DNA of 64,000 nt, taken from assembly GCA_963792875.1 (NCBI GenBank), contig CAWBXV010000008.1, positions 1 to 64,000 of the forward strand. Direction: 5' to 3'. Origin of the DNA: JAHEGP01 sp963792875. Lineage in GTDB: Bacteria > Pseudomonadota > Gammaproteobacteria > Pseudomonadales > JAHEGP01. Each line of letters opens with the position of its first letter. Position 1 is the first letter of the stretch. Positions 6,722 to 17,205 of this stretch are shown one piece after another. The notes beneath the pieces are model-generated. The model was not told the DNA's origin. It worked only from the letters and a program-made list of their open reading frames with translations, and did not search any database. The translations under genes and the position numbers were made by a program.

Positions 6722-9700
6722 GCGGTTTCGACGCCCGCAAAGGCCTTATCTCCTGGTTCGCGCGCAACCCGGTGGCAGCCAATCTGCTGATGGTGCTGAT
6801 CGCGGTCCTGGGCATCCACTCCATGGTCACCATGCGCAAGGAGATCATGCCGCGCGTCGACACGCGGGTCATCCAGATCACCCAGGCGTACCCCGGCGCG
6901 GCGCCGGAGGAGGTCGAGCAGGGGCTGGTGCTCAAGATCGAGGAGGCCATCAAGGACGTCAACGGCATCAAGCGGCTGGAGTCGCGCTCCTTTGACTCAC
7001 TGGCCACCGTGCTGGTCGAAGTGAAGCTGGATTTTGACGTCGATGCCGTGCTCAACGAGCTCAAAATCCAGATCGACGGCATCGCGACCTTTCCGCTGGA
7101 GGCGGAGCGGCCAACCATCGCCAAGGTGGAGTGGGTTGCCCACGCCGTGCAGCTGCAGATTCACGGCGACATCGACGAGCGCTCGGGCAAGCTGCTGTCC
7201 GACGAGGTCAAGCAGGAGCTGCTGGCGCTGGAGCAGATCGGCAAGGTGGTCATCTGGGGCGTGCGCGACCGGGAGATCGCCATCGAGATCGATGAGCCCA
7301 CACTGCGCAAGTACGGCCTGACGCTGGGAAAGGTGGCCGAAATCGTGGCGCGCGCTTCGGTGGACCTGCCCGCCGGCAGCATCCGCGCGCAGAGCGGCGA
7401 CATCCTGCTGCGCACGCGCGGCCAGGCCTACGATCAGCTCGAATTCGAGCGCATCGTACTGCTCACCTGGCCCGACGGCACCCGCCTGACGCTGGGGGAT
7501 ATCGCGCACGTCCGCGATGGCTTCGTCGAGGCCGAGGGCTTTGCCACCTTCAACGGCCAGTACAGCGTCGGCCTGGTGGTCTACGCGCTGGGCAATCAGG
7601 ATGTGATGAAGGTGGCTCGGGCCGTCAAGCAGTACGTCGCCGCAAAGGCGGGCACGCTGCCGGATGGCGTCGAGCTCGATTACTGGGCCGACACCACCTA
7701 CTACCTGAACCAGCGCCTCGACATGATGCTGCGCAATCTGGCGCTGGGGGCCGTGCTGGTGTTCATCACGCTTGCCATGTTCCTGGAGTTGAGCATGGCG
7801 TTCTGGGTGATGCTGGGCCTGCCGGTCTGCTTTCTCGGCGCGCTGGCGCTGCTGCCGGCGGTAGGCGTGAGCATCAATATGATGAGCCTGTTCGGCTTCA
7901 TTCTGGTGCTGGGCATCGTCGTCGACGACGCCATCATCATCGGCGAGAGCGTGCAGGACGAGACCCAGCGGCGCGGGCACAGCCTGGAAAACGTCATCCT
8001 CGGTGCGCAGCGGGTGGCGGTGCCCGCGACCTTCGGCGTGCTGACATCGATCGCTGCCTTCGCGCCCATGCTGTTCATGGACGGGATGTTCGCCAATTTT
8101 ATGTGGGCTTTTGGCGTGGTGGTGATACTGTGCCTGACGTTCTCGCTGGTGGAGTCCAAGTGGATCCTGCCGGCCCACCTGGCTCACCGCGAAGGCCCGC
8201 TGATGCGCCTGCTGCACGCGCCCTGGCAGAACCGTCTGCAGCGGCGCAACAACGAGCGCCTGGAGCTGCTGGTGCGGCGCTATTACCGCCCCTTTCTGGA
8301 GCGCTCGATGGCGCACCGCTACACCACGCTGGCGGTGTTCGTCGCCATGTTCATCGTCGTGGTCGGCATGATCGGGGGCGGCTGGGTGCGCTATGTCATG
8401 GTGGGCGACACGCCGGGCGACTATATCCAGGTCAAGCTGGAGATGGTGCGGGGCACGCCCGATTTCAAGACGCGCGAGGCCATCCAGCGCCTGGGTCAGG
8501 CCCTTGGCGACATCACCCGCGAGCACCTCGCCGACGGTGGCAAGCCCTTTGCCAAACATGTGTTCAGCTACGGCGCGGAGGGCCGCATCGGCTTCTACAT
8601 GGTGGAGCTGATCCACCCCGAGGAGCGCGATGTCAGCGCCAGGACGCTGGTGCAGCGCTGGCGCGACCGGGTGGGGGACATTCCCGGCGCGCGGGTGCTG
8701 TCGTTTACCGAGGTCGACGGCGCCGACCACAAGGACCTGGTGTTCAATCTGGTGGGCAAGGACCACCATCAGCTGGAGCAGGCCGCCGCCGAGCTGGTGG
8801 CCAAGCTGCGCAGCTACCACGGCGTCTACGACATCGAGAACGGCGCCGCCGACCTGCTCAACGAGATTCACCTCGAAATCAGGCCCAGCGCCGAGGCCCT
8901 GGGGCTCACCTCGGCCGCCCTCGGCCGGCAGGTGCGCGATGCCTTTTACGGGGCCGAGGTGCAGCGCCTGCAGCGGGGCAACGATGAGGTCAAGGTGATG
9001 GTGCGCTACCCGCTGCGCGAGCGCCAGGTGGTCGCCAATCTGGAGAACATGTCGATCCGCACGCCCGAGGGCGTCGAGGTGCCGCTGCTGTCGGTGGCCG
9101 AGCTGGTGTTCAGGCCCGCGCTGGCCGAGTCGCTGCGCATCAATCGCGAGCGGGCCATCCCGGTGACGGCCGAGGTGGACAAGGCCGTGCTGGAGCCCGG
9201 CAGAGTGGTGAGGGAGATCACCGGCGACTTCTTCGACGAGCTGTTCGCGAAGTATCCCGGCGTGGACTTCAAGCTGGACGGCGATGCGCTCGAGAGCACC
9301 CGGCTGGAACGCTTCATGGCGCTGGGCTTCGGCATTTCGCTGTTCGCCATCTATGCCCTGCTGGCCATTCCCCTGAAATCCTACCTGCAGCCGCTGCTGG
9401 TGATGAGCGTGATCCCCTTCGGGCTCATCGGGTCGGTGTTCGGGCACCTGATCATGGGCGGCATGCCGCTCAGCATGATGTCCTTCATGGGCATCATCGC
9501 GCTGACCGGCGTGGTAGTGAACGACAGCCTGATACTGGTGGATTTCGTCAACCGCGACGTGCGCCTGGGCATGCCGTTGCACGACGCGGTGCTCGATGCC
9601 GCCTGTCGCCGCCTGCGGGCGATCCTGCTGACGTCGCTGACGACCTTCCTTGGCATCCTGCCGCTGCTGCTGGAACCCAGCGTGGCGGCGGAGTTTCTGG

Positions 9701-9855
9701 TGCCCATGGCCGTGTCGCTCGGGTTCGGCATCGTGTTTGCCACCCTGATCACGCTCCTGGCCGTTCCCTCGCTGTATCTGGTGCTGGAGGACGTCAAGAG
9801 CCTGTGCTGGCGCAGCCCGCCTGCCGGGGGGCAGCCCGCCCGGGAGCCGGTCTGA
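6718..9855 (+). CDS. RND family efflux transporter permease
   Basis: This 1045-residue inner-membrane pump is of AcrB/HAE length. The N-terminal helix (about 14-34) precedes the periplasmic porter segment with YPGAAPEEVE. A bundle of membrane helices near 335-480 contains GIVVDDAIIIGE, the TM4 acidic pair expected of proton-driven HAE-type pumps. A second periplasmic loop and a second bundle near 860-1025 follow, with the matching GVVVNDSLILVD segment. It is coupled to the adaptor gene by an ATGA overlap. A GC-rich inverted repeat about 110 bases after the stop may end the operon. Drug or metabolite specificity is not visible. Confidence 0.92.
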   Translation: MSGFDARKGLISWFARNPVAANLLMVLIAVLGIHSMVTMRKEIMPRVDTRVIQITQAYPGAAPEEVEQGLVLKIEEAIKDVNGIKRLESRSFDSLATVLVEVKLDFDVDAVLNELKIQIDGIATFPLEAERPTIAKVEWVAHAVQLQIHGDIDERSGKLLSDEVKQELLALEQIGKVVIWGVRDREIAIEIDEPTLRKYGLTLGKVAEIVARASVDLPAGSIRAQSGDILLRTRGQAYDQLEFERIVLLTWPDGTRLTLGDIAHVRDGFVEAEGFATFNGQYSVGLVVYALGNQDVMKVARAVKQYVAAKAGTLPDGVELDYWADTTYYLNQRLDMMLRNLALGAVLVFITLAMFLELSMAFWVMLGLPVCFLGALALLPAVGVSINMMSLFGFILVLGIVVDDAIIIGESVQDETQRRGHSLENVILGAQRVAVPATFGVLTSIAAFAPMLFMDGMFANFMWAFGVVVILCLTFSLVESKWILPAHLAHREGPLMRLLHAPWQNRLQRRNNERLELLVRRYYRPFLERSMAHRYTTLAVFVAMFIVVVGMIGGGWVRYVMVGDTPGDYIQVKLEMVRGTPDFKTREAIQRLGQALGDITREHLADGGKPFAKHVFSYGAEGRIGFYMVELIHPEERDVSARTLVQRWRDRVGDIPGARVLSFTEVDGADHKDLVFNLVGKDHHQLEQAAAELVAKLRSYHGVYDIENGAADLLNEIHLEIRPSAEALGLTSAALGRQVRDAFYGAEVQRLQRGNDEVKVMVRYPLRERQVVANLENMSIRTPEGVEVPLLSVAELVFRPALAESLRINRERAIPVTAEVDKAVLEPGRVVREITGDFFDELFAKYPGVDFKLDGDALESTRLERFMALGFGISLFAIYALLAIPLKSYLQPLLVMSVIPFGLIGSVFGHLIMGGMPLSMMSFMGIIALTGVVVNDSLILVDFVNRDVRLGMPLHDAVLDAACRRLRAILLTSLTTFLGILPLLLEPSVAAEFLVPMAVSLGFGIVFATLITLLAVPSLYLVLEDVKSLCWRSPPAGGQPAREPV

Positions 9856-9964
9856 GCGGCTGCGGTTCCTGGCGCAGGACGGCGTCGCCGCAGCGCTGCG
9901 GCAACGGCCCCGGTTGCGCGGCGCGGGCGGCCGACTGGTCCATTGCGTGCTAGATTTATTGGTA

Positions 9965-9986
9965 GCCCGGGCAAGGCGGCCCGGGC
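9965..9986. repeat. repeated GCCCGGGC palindrome, possible hairpin
   Basis: The self-complementary octamer GCCCGGGC occurs at 9965-9972 and 9979-9986, separated by six bases, so the pair can form an 8-bp stem. It lies between the RND operon and the ABC operon. No T-run follows, so a terminator function is only a guess. Confidence 0.4.
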
Positions 9987-10096
9987 GGAGCCGACCTCGC
10001 CGCTGCGTGCCGCCGGCGAACGGGCGCGTCGGGAAGCGACATAACAATAATTGATGGGACGGTGCCGCGTGGCGGTGTCGGCCCCGGGGGATGGAC

Positions 10097-11031
<935 letters not shown>

Positions 11032-11035
<4 letters not shown>

Positions 11036-11772
11036 GTTCAGGTATCGTCGGGGCGCTGTTCCGCCGCGAATTGCGCGCATACTTTGCCACGCCCCTGGCC
11101 ACGGTGTTTCTGGTGATCTTTGTCGCAGCCAACGGCGTGTTCACCTTTTACATGGGCGGCTTCTACGAACAGGGCAGGGCTGACCTGCACGCGTTTTTCC
11201 GCTTTCACCCCTGGCTCTATCTGTTGCTGGTGCCGGCCGTTTCGATGCGCTTGTGGGCGGAGGAGCGCCGCAGCGGCACGCTGGAGTTGCTGCTGACGCT
11301 GCCGATCGCGCCCTGGCAGGCGGCGCTGGGCAAGTTTCTGGCCGGCTGGGTATTCTGCGGGATCGCCCTGGCGCTCACCTTTCCGCTCTGGCTGACGGTC
11401 AATTACCTTGGAGAGCCGGACAACGGCGTCATCCTGGCCGCCTATCTGGGCAGCTGGCTGATGGCAGGCTGCTATCTGGCCATCGGCGGTTGTGTGTCAG
11501 CGCTGACGGACAGCCAGGTCATCGCCTTTATCGTGACGGTGAGCGTCTGTTTTCTCTTTATCGCGGCGGGGTCGCCCATCGTGATGGACCTGTTCGCCGG
11601 CTGGTCTGAGGGCTGGTTGTGGAGTGCGGTGGCCGGCAGCAGTTTTCTGGTCCGCTTTGACGCCATCAGCAAGGGCGTGCTGGACGCGCGCGACCTGTGG
11701 TATTTCGTCGTGGTCGGCGCGTTATGGCTGCTCGCCACGGCTATCGTGATCGACGGCGACAGTGCGAGGTAG
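11032..11772 (+). CDS. ABC-2 type permease, GldF-like
   Basis: This is a 246-residue integral membrane protein with about six hydrophobic segments. It includes the family motif in which a membrane helix is followed by RLWAEERRSGTLELLLTLP, typical of ABC-2 and GldF permeases. The start is probably the TTG at 11032: it overlaps the stop of the ATPase gene (TTGA) and has GGAGG seven bases upstream; no ATG occurs before residue 40. It forms the channel of the exporter with the ATPase upstream and the GldG-like partner four bases downstream. Confidence 0.88.
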
Positions 11773-11776
11773 CGCC

Positions 11777-13618
11777 ATGCGACCGACTGCCAGGATGAGT
11801 ACGGCGCCCGGACTGGCGCTGCTGATTTTGCTGGGCCTGCTGCTGCTCGCCGCGGGCGAGGCGCTGCTCGGCTCTGCCCGGGTCGATCTCACCGATGATC
11901 GCGAATTCACCCTCAGTGAGGGCACCCTGGCCGTGCTGGCGAAGCTGCAGCAGCCGGTGGAGCTGCTGTTTTTCCGCTCGGAGAGATCCCTGCGGGAGGC
12001 GCCGTCGATGCGCAATTTTGCGCTGCGGGTCGAAAACCTGCTCGCGGAACTCGTGCAACGATCCCACGGCAAGCTGCGTCTGCGTGCTGTCGATCCCGAA
12101 CCTTTTTCGGCCGAAGAGGACCGGGCAGCCGAGCTGAGAATGCAGGCGGTGCCGCTGCAGGCTGGCGGCGATCCGCTCTATCTGGGCCTGGCGGCGGTGG
12201 GCAGCGGCGGGCGCGAAGAGGTCATCGGCTTTTTTCATCCGGAGCGGGCGGCATCGCTCGAATACGATATCGTCAAGGCGATCTACCTCTCCAGCCTGGC
12301 CGCGCGGCCCAAGGTGGGGCTGATCAGCGGGCTGCGCGTGGGCGGCGGGTTCGATATGGCAACGCGCTCGCTGCACAAGCCGTGGGCGTCCGTGCAGGAA
12401 CTGAGGCAGCACTACGAGGTGGTCGACCTGAGCGCTGGCGAGGACGGCATCGGCCAGGACATCGAGCTGCTGCTGTTGATCCACCCCGCCGGGCTCAGCG
12501 AGCGCGCCCTGTTCGCCATCGACCAGTTCGTGCTGGCGGGCGGTGCCGCCATGGTGTTCGTCGATCCCTATGCCGAGAGCGCCCTGCCCGCGGCGTCGGG
12601 GCTGCGGCGGCCCGGGAGCGCGGCTGCGGGCTCCGACCTGGCGCCGCTGTTCCGGGCCTGGGGCATCGAGCTGGAGCCCGGCAGGGTGGTGGCTGATGCG
12701 GCGCATGCGCTGCTGGTCAATCTGGCCGACGACCAGGCACCGGCGCGCAATCCGGTCCTGCTGGGCCTGGTGCGGGAGAATATGGCGACGGACAGCCCGG
12801 TGACGCGGCGGCTGGAGCGGCTCAACTTTTCCACGGCGGGTGCCTTCCGTGCGCTCCCGGGCAGCGCTACCCGCTGGCAGCCCCTCGTGTGGACCTCGCG
12901 GGCGGCCGATCTGCTCGAACTGGAGCGCGTGGCGACGGCGCTCGATCCGGCCGAACTGTTCACCGGCTTTGTGCCGGACGGGCAGCGCCATGCGCTCGTC
13001 GGGTTCGTTTCCGGGCAGGGCCGCAGCGCGTTTCCCGCTGGCCTGCCCGGCATCGACGGCAGCCTGCAGCAGGGGTGGATCCGCGTGCTGGTGGCGGCCG
13101 ACACCGACGTGCTGACGGACCCGCTGTGGGTGGAGGTACAGAGCTTTTTCGGCGAGCGGGTGCTGGCACCGTTCGCCGATAACGGGTCACTGCTGATCAA
13201 TGGGGCGGATTGGCTGGTGGGAAGCCCGGACCTGATTGCCATCCGCAGCCGGGGGGTCGTCGAGCGGCCCTTCACCCGCGTGCATGAATTGCGGCGCCAG
13301 GCGGAAGAGCGCCACCGCGGCACTCTGGCCGGGCTGAAGCAGCAGCTGCAGGAAACCGAGCAGCAGCTCACCGCGCTCAGCCGCGGCGCTGATGGCGCCG
13401 CCGCGGTTCACGACCCCGGCCAGCAGGCGGCGGTGGATCGCTTCATCGCCCAGCAGACGGCGCTGCGGCGTTCGCTGCGCGACGTACAGCATCAGCTGAA
13501 CAGGGACATCGAGGACCTGGGTACCCGGCTGAAGCTGATCAATATCGGACTGATTCCGCTGCTGCTCACCCTGCTGCTGCTGGGCCGCCACGGCCTGCAG
13601 CGGCTGCGCTGGCGCTGA
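11777..13618 (+). CDS. GldG-like ABC transporter auxiliary protein
   Basis: The 613-residue protein begins with one membrane helix (about 10-33), then LTDDREFTLSEGT, a start typical of the GldG/DUF4350-type family in which a large periplasmic domain sits between two anchors. The central part has an IFT-like alpha/beta fold (LISGLRVGG; MVFVDPYAES). Near 515-585 there is a charged, Gln-rich coiled coil, and the protein ends in a second helix (LIPLLLTLLLLG) plus basic residues. The ATG at 11777 has CGAGGT six bases upstream. It is in one operon with the ATPase and permease. In Bacteroidetes the set supports gliding; here the role is unknown. Confidence 0.82.
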   Translation: MRPTARMSTAPGLALLILLGLLLLAAGEALLGSARVDLTDDREFTLSEGTLAVLAKLQQPVELLFFRSERSLREAPSMRNFALRVENLLAELVQRSHGKLRLRAVDPEPFSAEEDRAAELRMQAVPLQAGGDPLYLGLAAVGSGGREEVIGFFHPERAASLEYDIVKAIYLSSLAARPKVGLISGLRVGGGFDMATRSLHKPWASVQELRQHYEVVDLSAGEDGIGQDIELLLLIHPAGLSERALFAIDQFVLAGGAAMVFVDPYAESALPAASGLRRPGSAAAGSDLAPLFRAWGIELEPGRVVADAAHALLVNLADDQAPARNPVLLGLVRENMATDSPVTRRLERLNFSTAGAFRALPGSATRWQPLVWTSRAADLLELERVATALDPAELFTGFVPDGQRHALVGFVSGQGRSAFPAGLPGIDGSLQQGWIRVLVAADTDVLTDPLWVEVQSFFGERVLAPFADNGSLLINGADWLVGSPDLIAIRSRGVVERPFTRVHELRRQAEERHRGTLAGLKQQLQETEQQLTALSRGADGAAAVHDPGQQAAVDRFIAQQTALRRSLRDVQHQLNRDIEDLGTRLKLINIGLIPLLLTLLLLGRHGLQRLRWR

Positions 13619-13780
13619 GGCGCCCTGCCGGGCCCGGGCCGGTGCTGCCGCGGTCGTGCCGGCCGCGCGCGCTGGCACCCTCGCTAAGGATATGCGCTTT
13701 CGTTATAACCCCAGGCTTGCGATGGTCGGGTGGATTCTCTATTCTCCCGATCCAATTGGTGGTGAGCGCAGGTTGGGCGC

Positions 13781-14461
13781 ATGATTGCTGCAGGGCACGT
13801 ATCGCTGGTAGGCCAGACCTTGGAAGACGGCATAGAGCAACTCAATCTGGAGGAGCAGAATCGGCACCTGCGTGACGCAGCGCCGCTGGACATCGTGCGC
13901 TGGGCGGCGGCTCTGGACGCGCCGCTGATCGCCTCCACCAGCTTCAGTCCCAATGCGGCGGTGATGCTGCACCTGCTGGTGCAGGCCAAGCCGGATATTC
14001 CCGTCATCTGGGTGGACAGCGGCTACAATACCCGCGACACCTACCTGGTTGCGGAGCAGCTGATCGAGCGCCTCGATCTGAATATTCACGTCTACAGTCC
14101 GCGCATGACTGCGGCGCGGCGCGATGCCCTGATGGGCATACCGATGCCTGGAGATGATGAGCAGCTGCACCGTGAGTTCACGCGCCAGGTCAAACTGGAG
14201 CCGTTCGGCAGGGCGCTGGCGGACTTCCAGGCGCGCATCTGGCTCACCGGCATACGCCGCGAGGAGACCGATTTCCGCAAGACCCTGGATGTCCTGTCGC
14301 GGGATCATCGGGGCATTCTCAAGGTGGCCCCCATCTTTTACTGGAGCGAGGAGCGCATCGAGCAGTACATGGCCGAGCACGACCTGCCCAGCTGTAAGAA
14401 GTATTTCGATCCCACCAAGGTGGCCGACAACCGCGAGTGCGGCCTGCACACCGGCGCCTGA
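13781..14461 (+). CDS. cysH: phosphoadenylyl-sulfate (PAPS) reductase
   Basis: CysH reduces activated sulfate to sulfite with thioredoxin in assimilatory sulfate reduction. The 226-residue protein has the PP-loop-like STSFSP segment near 47-52, the WVDSGYNT motif, TGIRREET, and the catalytic cysteine in ECGLH (C220) close to the C-terminus. The extra cysteine pairs that bind an iron-sulfur cluster in APS reductases are absent, so it should be the PAPS-specific type. No other cys genes are next to it. An AGGTTGGG precedes the ATG. It is followed by ald, with a 190-bp gap. Confidence 0.92.
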   Translation: MIAAGHVSLVGQTLEDGIEQLNLEEQNRHLRDAAPLDIVRWAAALDAPLIASTSFSPNAAVMLHLLVQAKPDIPVIWVDSGYNTRDTYLVAEQLIERLDLNIHVYSPRMTAARRDALMGIPMPGDDEQLHREFTRQVKLEPFGRALADFQARIWLTGIRREETDFRKTLDVLSRDHRGILKVAPIFYWSEERIEQYMAEHDLPSCKKYFDPTKVADNRECGLHTGA

Positions 14462-14651
14462 AGCTTCCCCGCTGTCCCGGCGCTCTGCCGCGCCGCCTCC
14501 GCCACGGCAATCCTGCGCAAATAAGATGCGATAGCGGCTGCCCCGCTGTGCTGAAATCCCTAGAATGGAACACAGAGCCCAGGCCGGTGCCGGTTGCTGG
14601 GCGCTGCAGTGAGCGCCGCGCGATGGCGCCAAGTGCTGGCGGGGAGGTGGC
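14462..14651 (+). promoter_or_regulatory. ald upstream region with a possible -10 element
   Basis: The 190-bp gap contains TAGAAT (14561-14566), a fair -10 hexamer, but no good -35 at 16-18 bases. I searched for a glycine-riboswitch-like fold and saw none. A GGAGG (14643-14647) serves ald. Confidence 0.25.
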
Positions 14652-15764
14652 ATGCTGGTCGGGATTCCCAAGGAAATCAAAGTACACGAATACCGCGTCG
14701 GACTCGCGCCCGCCGGTGTCCACGAGCTGGCCGTGCGCGGACACGGCGTCCTGGTCGAGCGGGGCGCGGGGGTTGCCATCGGCTTTACCGATGCCGACTA
14801 TGTCGCCGCGGGGGCGCACATCGCCGCCAGCGCCGCGGAGGTGTTCGAACGCGCAGCGTTGATCGTCAAGGTCAAGGAGCCGCAGCCCCGTGAGTGCGAG
14901 CTGTTGCGGGAGGGGCAGATCGTCTTTGCCTTTTTTCATCTCGCGCCGGACCCGCTGCTGGCGCAGCGCCTGCTGGCATCCGGCGCCACCTGCGTGGCCT
15001 ACGAGACGGTGCGCGACGCCGTCGGGGGTCTGCCGTTGCTGGCGCCCATGAGCGAGGTGGCCGGGCGCATGGCGATACAGGCGGGCATGCATCACCTGGA
15101 GATCGCCCAGGGCGGCAGCGGTGTGCTGCTCGGCGGCGTGCCCGGCGTGGCGCCGGGCAAGGTGGCGGTGCTGGGCGGCGGGGTGGTGGGCGCCAATGCC
15201 GCGGCCATGGCGGTCGGGCTCGGTGCCCAGGTCACCGTGCTGGATCGCTCGCTGCCGCGGCTGCGGCACCTCAGCGAACTCTTCGGCAATCGCATCAGCA
15301 CGGTCTATGCCGGCGGCCATGCCATCGAGCAGTACATCGGCGCTGCCGACCTCGCCGTGGGCGCGGTGCTGCTGCCGGGCGCGGCGGCGCCCAAGCTGGT
15401 CGAGCGCCGCCACATCGCGGCCATGCGCCGCGGCAGCGTGGTGGTGGACGTCGCCATCGATCAGGGCGGCTGCTTCGCCACGTCGCGGCCCACGACCCAC
15501 CAGGAGCCCACCTATCAGGTGGATGGCGTGGTGCACTATTGCGTCACCAATATCCCCGGCGCGGTTGCGCGCACGGCCACCCAGGCCCTCAACCATGCCA
15601 CGCTGCCCTATGCGCTGGCCCTGGCCGATCGGGGACTCGATGCCTTGAGGGAAGACCCGCTGCTGCGCGAGGGCCTCAACGTGCACCGCGGCAGCATCAC
15701 CCACCCCGCAGTGGCCGAGGCGCTGGGCTTGAACGTGGTTGAGCCGCTGCAGGCGCTGGCGTGA
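14652..15764 (+). CDS. ald: alanine dehydrogenase
   Basis: This enzyme reversibly deaminates L-alanine to pyruvate with NAD. At 370 residues it matches the family. The N-terminus has MLVGIPKEIK and the substrate segment YRVGLAPAGV. KVKEPQP near 75-81 carries a conserved lysine, and the catalytic-region histidine is in FFHLAPD (about 97). The Rossmann motif is VLGGGVVGANAA (about 172-183). Near 270 the DVAIDQGGC segment and the later YCVTNIPGAVARTAT are characteristic. The gene appears monocistronic and converges with the DUF503 gene. Confidence 0.95.
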   Translation: MLVGIPKEIKVHEYRVGLAPAGVHELAVRGHGVLVERGAGVAIGFTDADYVAAGAHIAASAAEVFERAALIVKVKEPQPRECELLREGQIVFAFFHLAPDPLLAQRLLASGATCVAYETVRDAVGGLPLLAPMSEVAGRMAIQAGMHHLEIAQGGSGVLLGGVPGVAPGKVAVLGGGVVGANAAAMAVGLGAQVTVLDRSLPRLRHLSELFGNRISTVYAGGHAIEQYIGAADLAVGAVLLPGAAAPKLVERRHIAAMRRGSVVVDVAIDQGGCFATSRPTTHQEPTYQVDGVVHYCVTNIPGAVARTATQALNHATLPYALALADRGLDALREDPLLREGLNVHRGSITHPAVAEALGLNVVEPLQALA

Positions 15765-15792
15765 GCGCCCTCAGCCCGGCGCCGCCGTCCCC

Positions 15793-16074
15793 TCAGAAGT
15801 ATTCCAGCTGGCGGTCATAGATCGTGGCATCCAGCTCGGTGGCGGCGTAGCGTTCGATCTGCTCGAGGGTGCGGACCACATCGCCCCGCCGGCTGGCAAG
15901 GCAGGCGAAGCTCCACTCGCCCTTGTCGTGGCTGTCGGCGGCGCCGCTCTCGCAGGCCGCGACGCTGGGTAATCTGCCGAAGCGGTCCCGCAGGCCGCCG
16001 ATACGCTGCCGTTTTTCCTTCAGCGAAGCACAGCCCTCGAGGTGGAAGAACAAGGTGAGGGTGCCCAGGTGCAT
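15793..16074 (-). CDS. DUF503 family protein
   Basis: The 93-residue protein has the DUF503 (YlxP-like) layout: an N-terminal strand, the SLKEKR motif (17-22), and a beta strand set with a central variable segment. The function is unknown; the family often sits with nusA-infB-rbfA. Here it overlaps nadC by one base (TGATG), so translation is probably coupled to nadC, an uncommon neighbour. There is no signal peptide. Confidence 0.75.
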   Translation of the reverse strand: MHLGTLTLFFHLEGCASLKEKRQRIGGLRDRFGRLPSVAACESGAADSHDKGEWSFACLASRRGDVVRTLEQIERYAATELDATIYDRQLEYF

Positions 16075-16925
16075 CAGGTCGGCGCCAGCTGCAGGCGCAT
16101 GGACAGGTCGATGGACTTCACGTCTTTGGTGAGCGCGCCGATAGAGATGTAGTCCACGCCCGTGGCGGCGATGGCGCCCAGGGTGTCGCGGCTGACGCCT
16201 CCGGATGCCTCCAGTTTCGCCCGTCCGCGGGTGCGCGCCACGGCCTCCACCATGAGCGCCGGTGCAAAATTGTCCAGCATGACGATGTCGGCGCCGGCCG
16301 CCAGCGCTTCGTCCAGCTGCGGCAGGTTTTCGACCTCGACTTCCACCGCCTTGTCCGGCTGCTGCTGCCTCGCCTGGGCGATGGCGGCGCCGATGGATCC
16401 GCAGGCGGCGATGTGATTCTCCTTGATCAGGAAAGCGTCGTACAGGCCGACGCGGTGGTTGCGGCAGCCGCCGCAGGTGACCGCGTACTTCTGGGCCAGG
16501 CGCAGGCCGGGAATGGTCTTGCGGGTGTCCAGCAGCGCGACGGCGTAATCCCGCACCAGCTCGGCGTAGCTCGCTGCAGTGGTGGCGGTACCGGAGAGCA
16601 ACTGGAGAAAATTCAGGGCGCTGCGCTCGGCGGTCAGTATGCCCCGCGCCGGGCCCCGCACCGCGAACAGTGCCTGATCGGCCACCACGGCTTCGCCGTC
16701 CGAGCTGTACCAGTCCACCGCGATGCGCACGTCGACCTGGCGGAACACTTCGTCGACCCAGGCCTGACCACAGAGAACCGCGGGTTCGCGGGTGATGACG
16801 ACGGCAGTGGCCATGGCGCCCTCGGGTATCAGGGCGGCGCTGATGTCGCCCCCGCCGACGTCTTCCGCCAGCGTTGCGGCCACGACCTGTTGCAGATTGA
16901 CGAGGAAATGATCGCTAGGTTGCAT
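16074..16925 (-). CDS. nadC: nicotinate-nucleotide diphosphorylase (carboxylating)
   Basis: NadC converts quinolinate and PRPP to nicotinate mononucleotide in de novo NAD synthesis. The 283-residue protein carries the signature DTRKTIPGLR (about 137-146), the KENH segment, EVEVENL and the C-terminal ASGGVSRDTL phosphate-binding loop. The start is at the edge of a 280-bp divergent region shared with the DUF1631 gene. A DUF503 gene follows with a one-base overlap. nadE for the last step of the same pathway is at 53.5 kb. Confidence 0.96.
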   Translation of the reverse strand: MQPSDHFLVNLQQVVAATLAEDVGGGDISAALIPEGAMATAVVITREPAVLCGQAWVDEVFRQVDVRIAVDWYSSDGEAVVADQALFAVRGPARGILTAERSALNFLQLLSGTATTAASYAELVRDYAVALLDTRKTIPGLRLAQKYAVTCGGCRNHRVGLYDAFLIKENHIAACGSIGAAIAQARQQQPDKAVEVEVENLPQLDEALAAGADIVMLDNFAPALMVEAVARTRGRAKLEASGGVSRDTLGAIAATGVDYISIGALTKDVKSIDLSMRLQLAPT

Positions 16926-17205
16926 CGGGTCCGCACCTGCCGTTGGGGAAGGGCGCTATCTTAGCAATAAGAGCCCGCCGATGCAGTGGTCTGTTGCCGT
17001 CCAGTGCACGCTCTGACAGTGCCAATGAATGGGTAATAGTTCGTCTTTTCGCTAACTCGCGGGCAGCCCTCCGGGGGGCTGTCTATAATTTTCACGAAGT
17101 TCCCTCGAATGATCTAACCCGCGTGGCGTTCACCCTCACGGCACGGCGTGGCGTGCGGAAGACGACCGCTGCGCGGGATCGCAGGCAAACAGACAGGCTG
17201 GAAAT
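16926..17205. promoter_or_regulatory. divergent intergenic region with a possible -10 element
   Basis: The region between nadC and the DUF1631 gene holds TATAAT (17084-17089, plus strand) about 120 bases before the downstream start, with no good -35. A small hairpin CAGCCC/GGGCTG lies just before it (17064-17081). Nothing else is evident. Confidence 0.3.
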
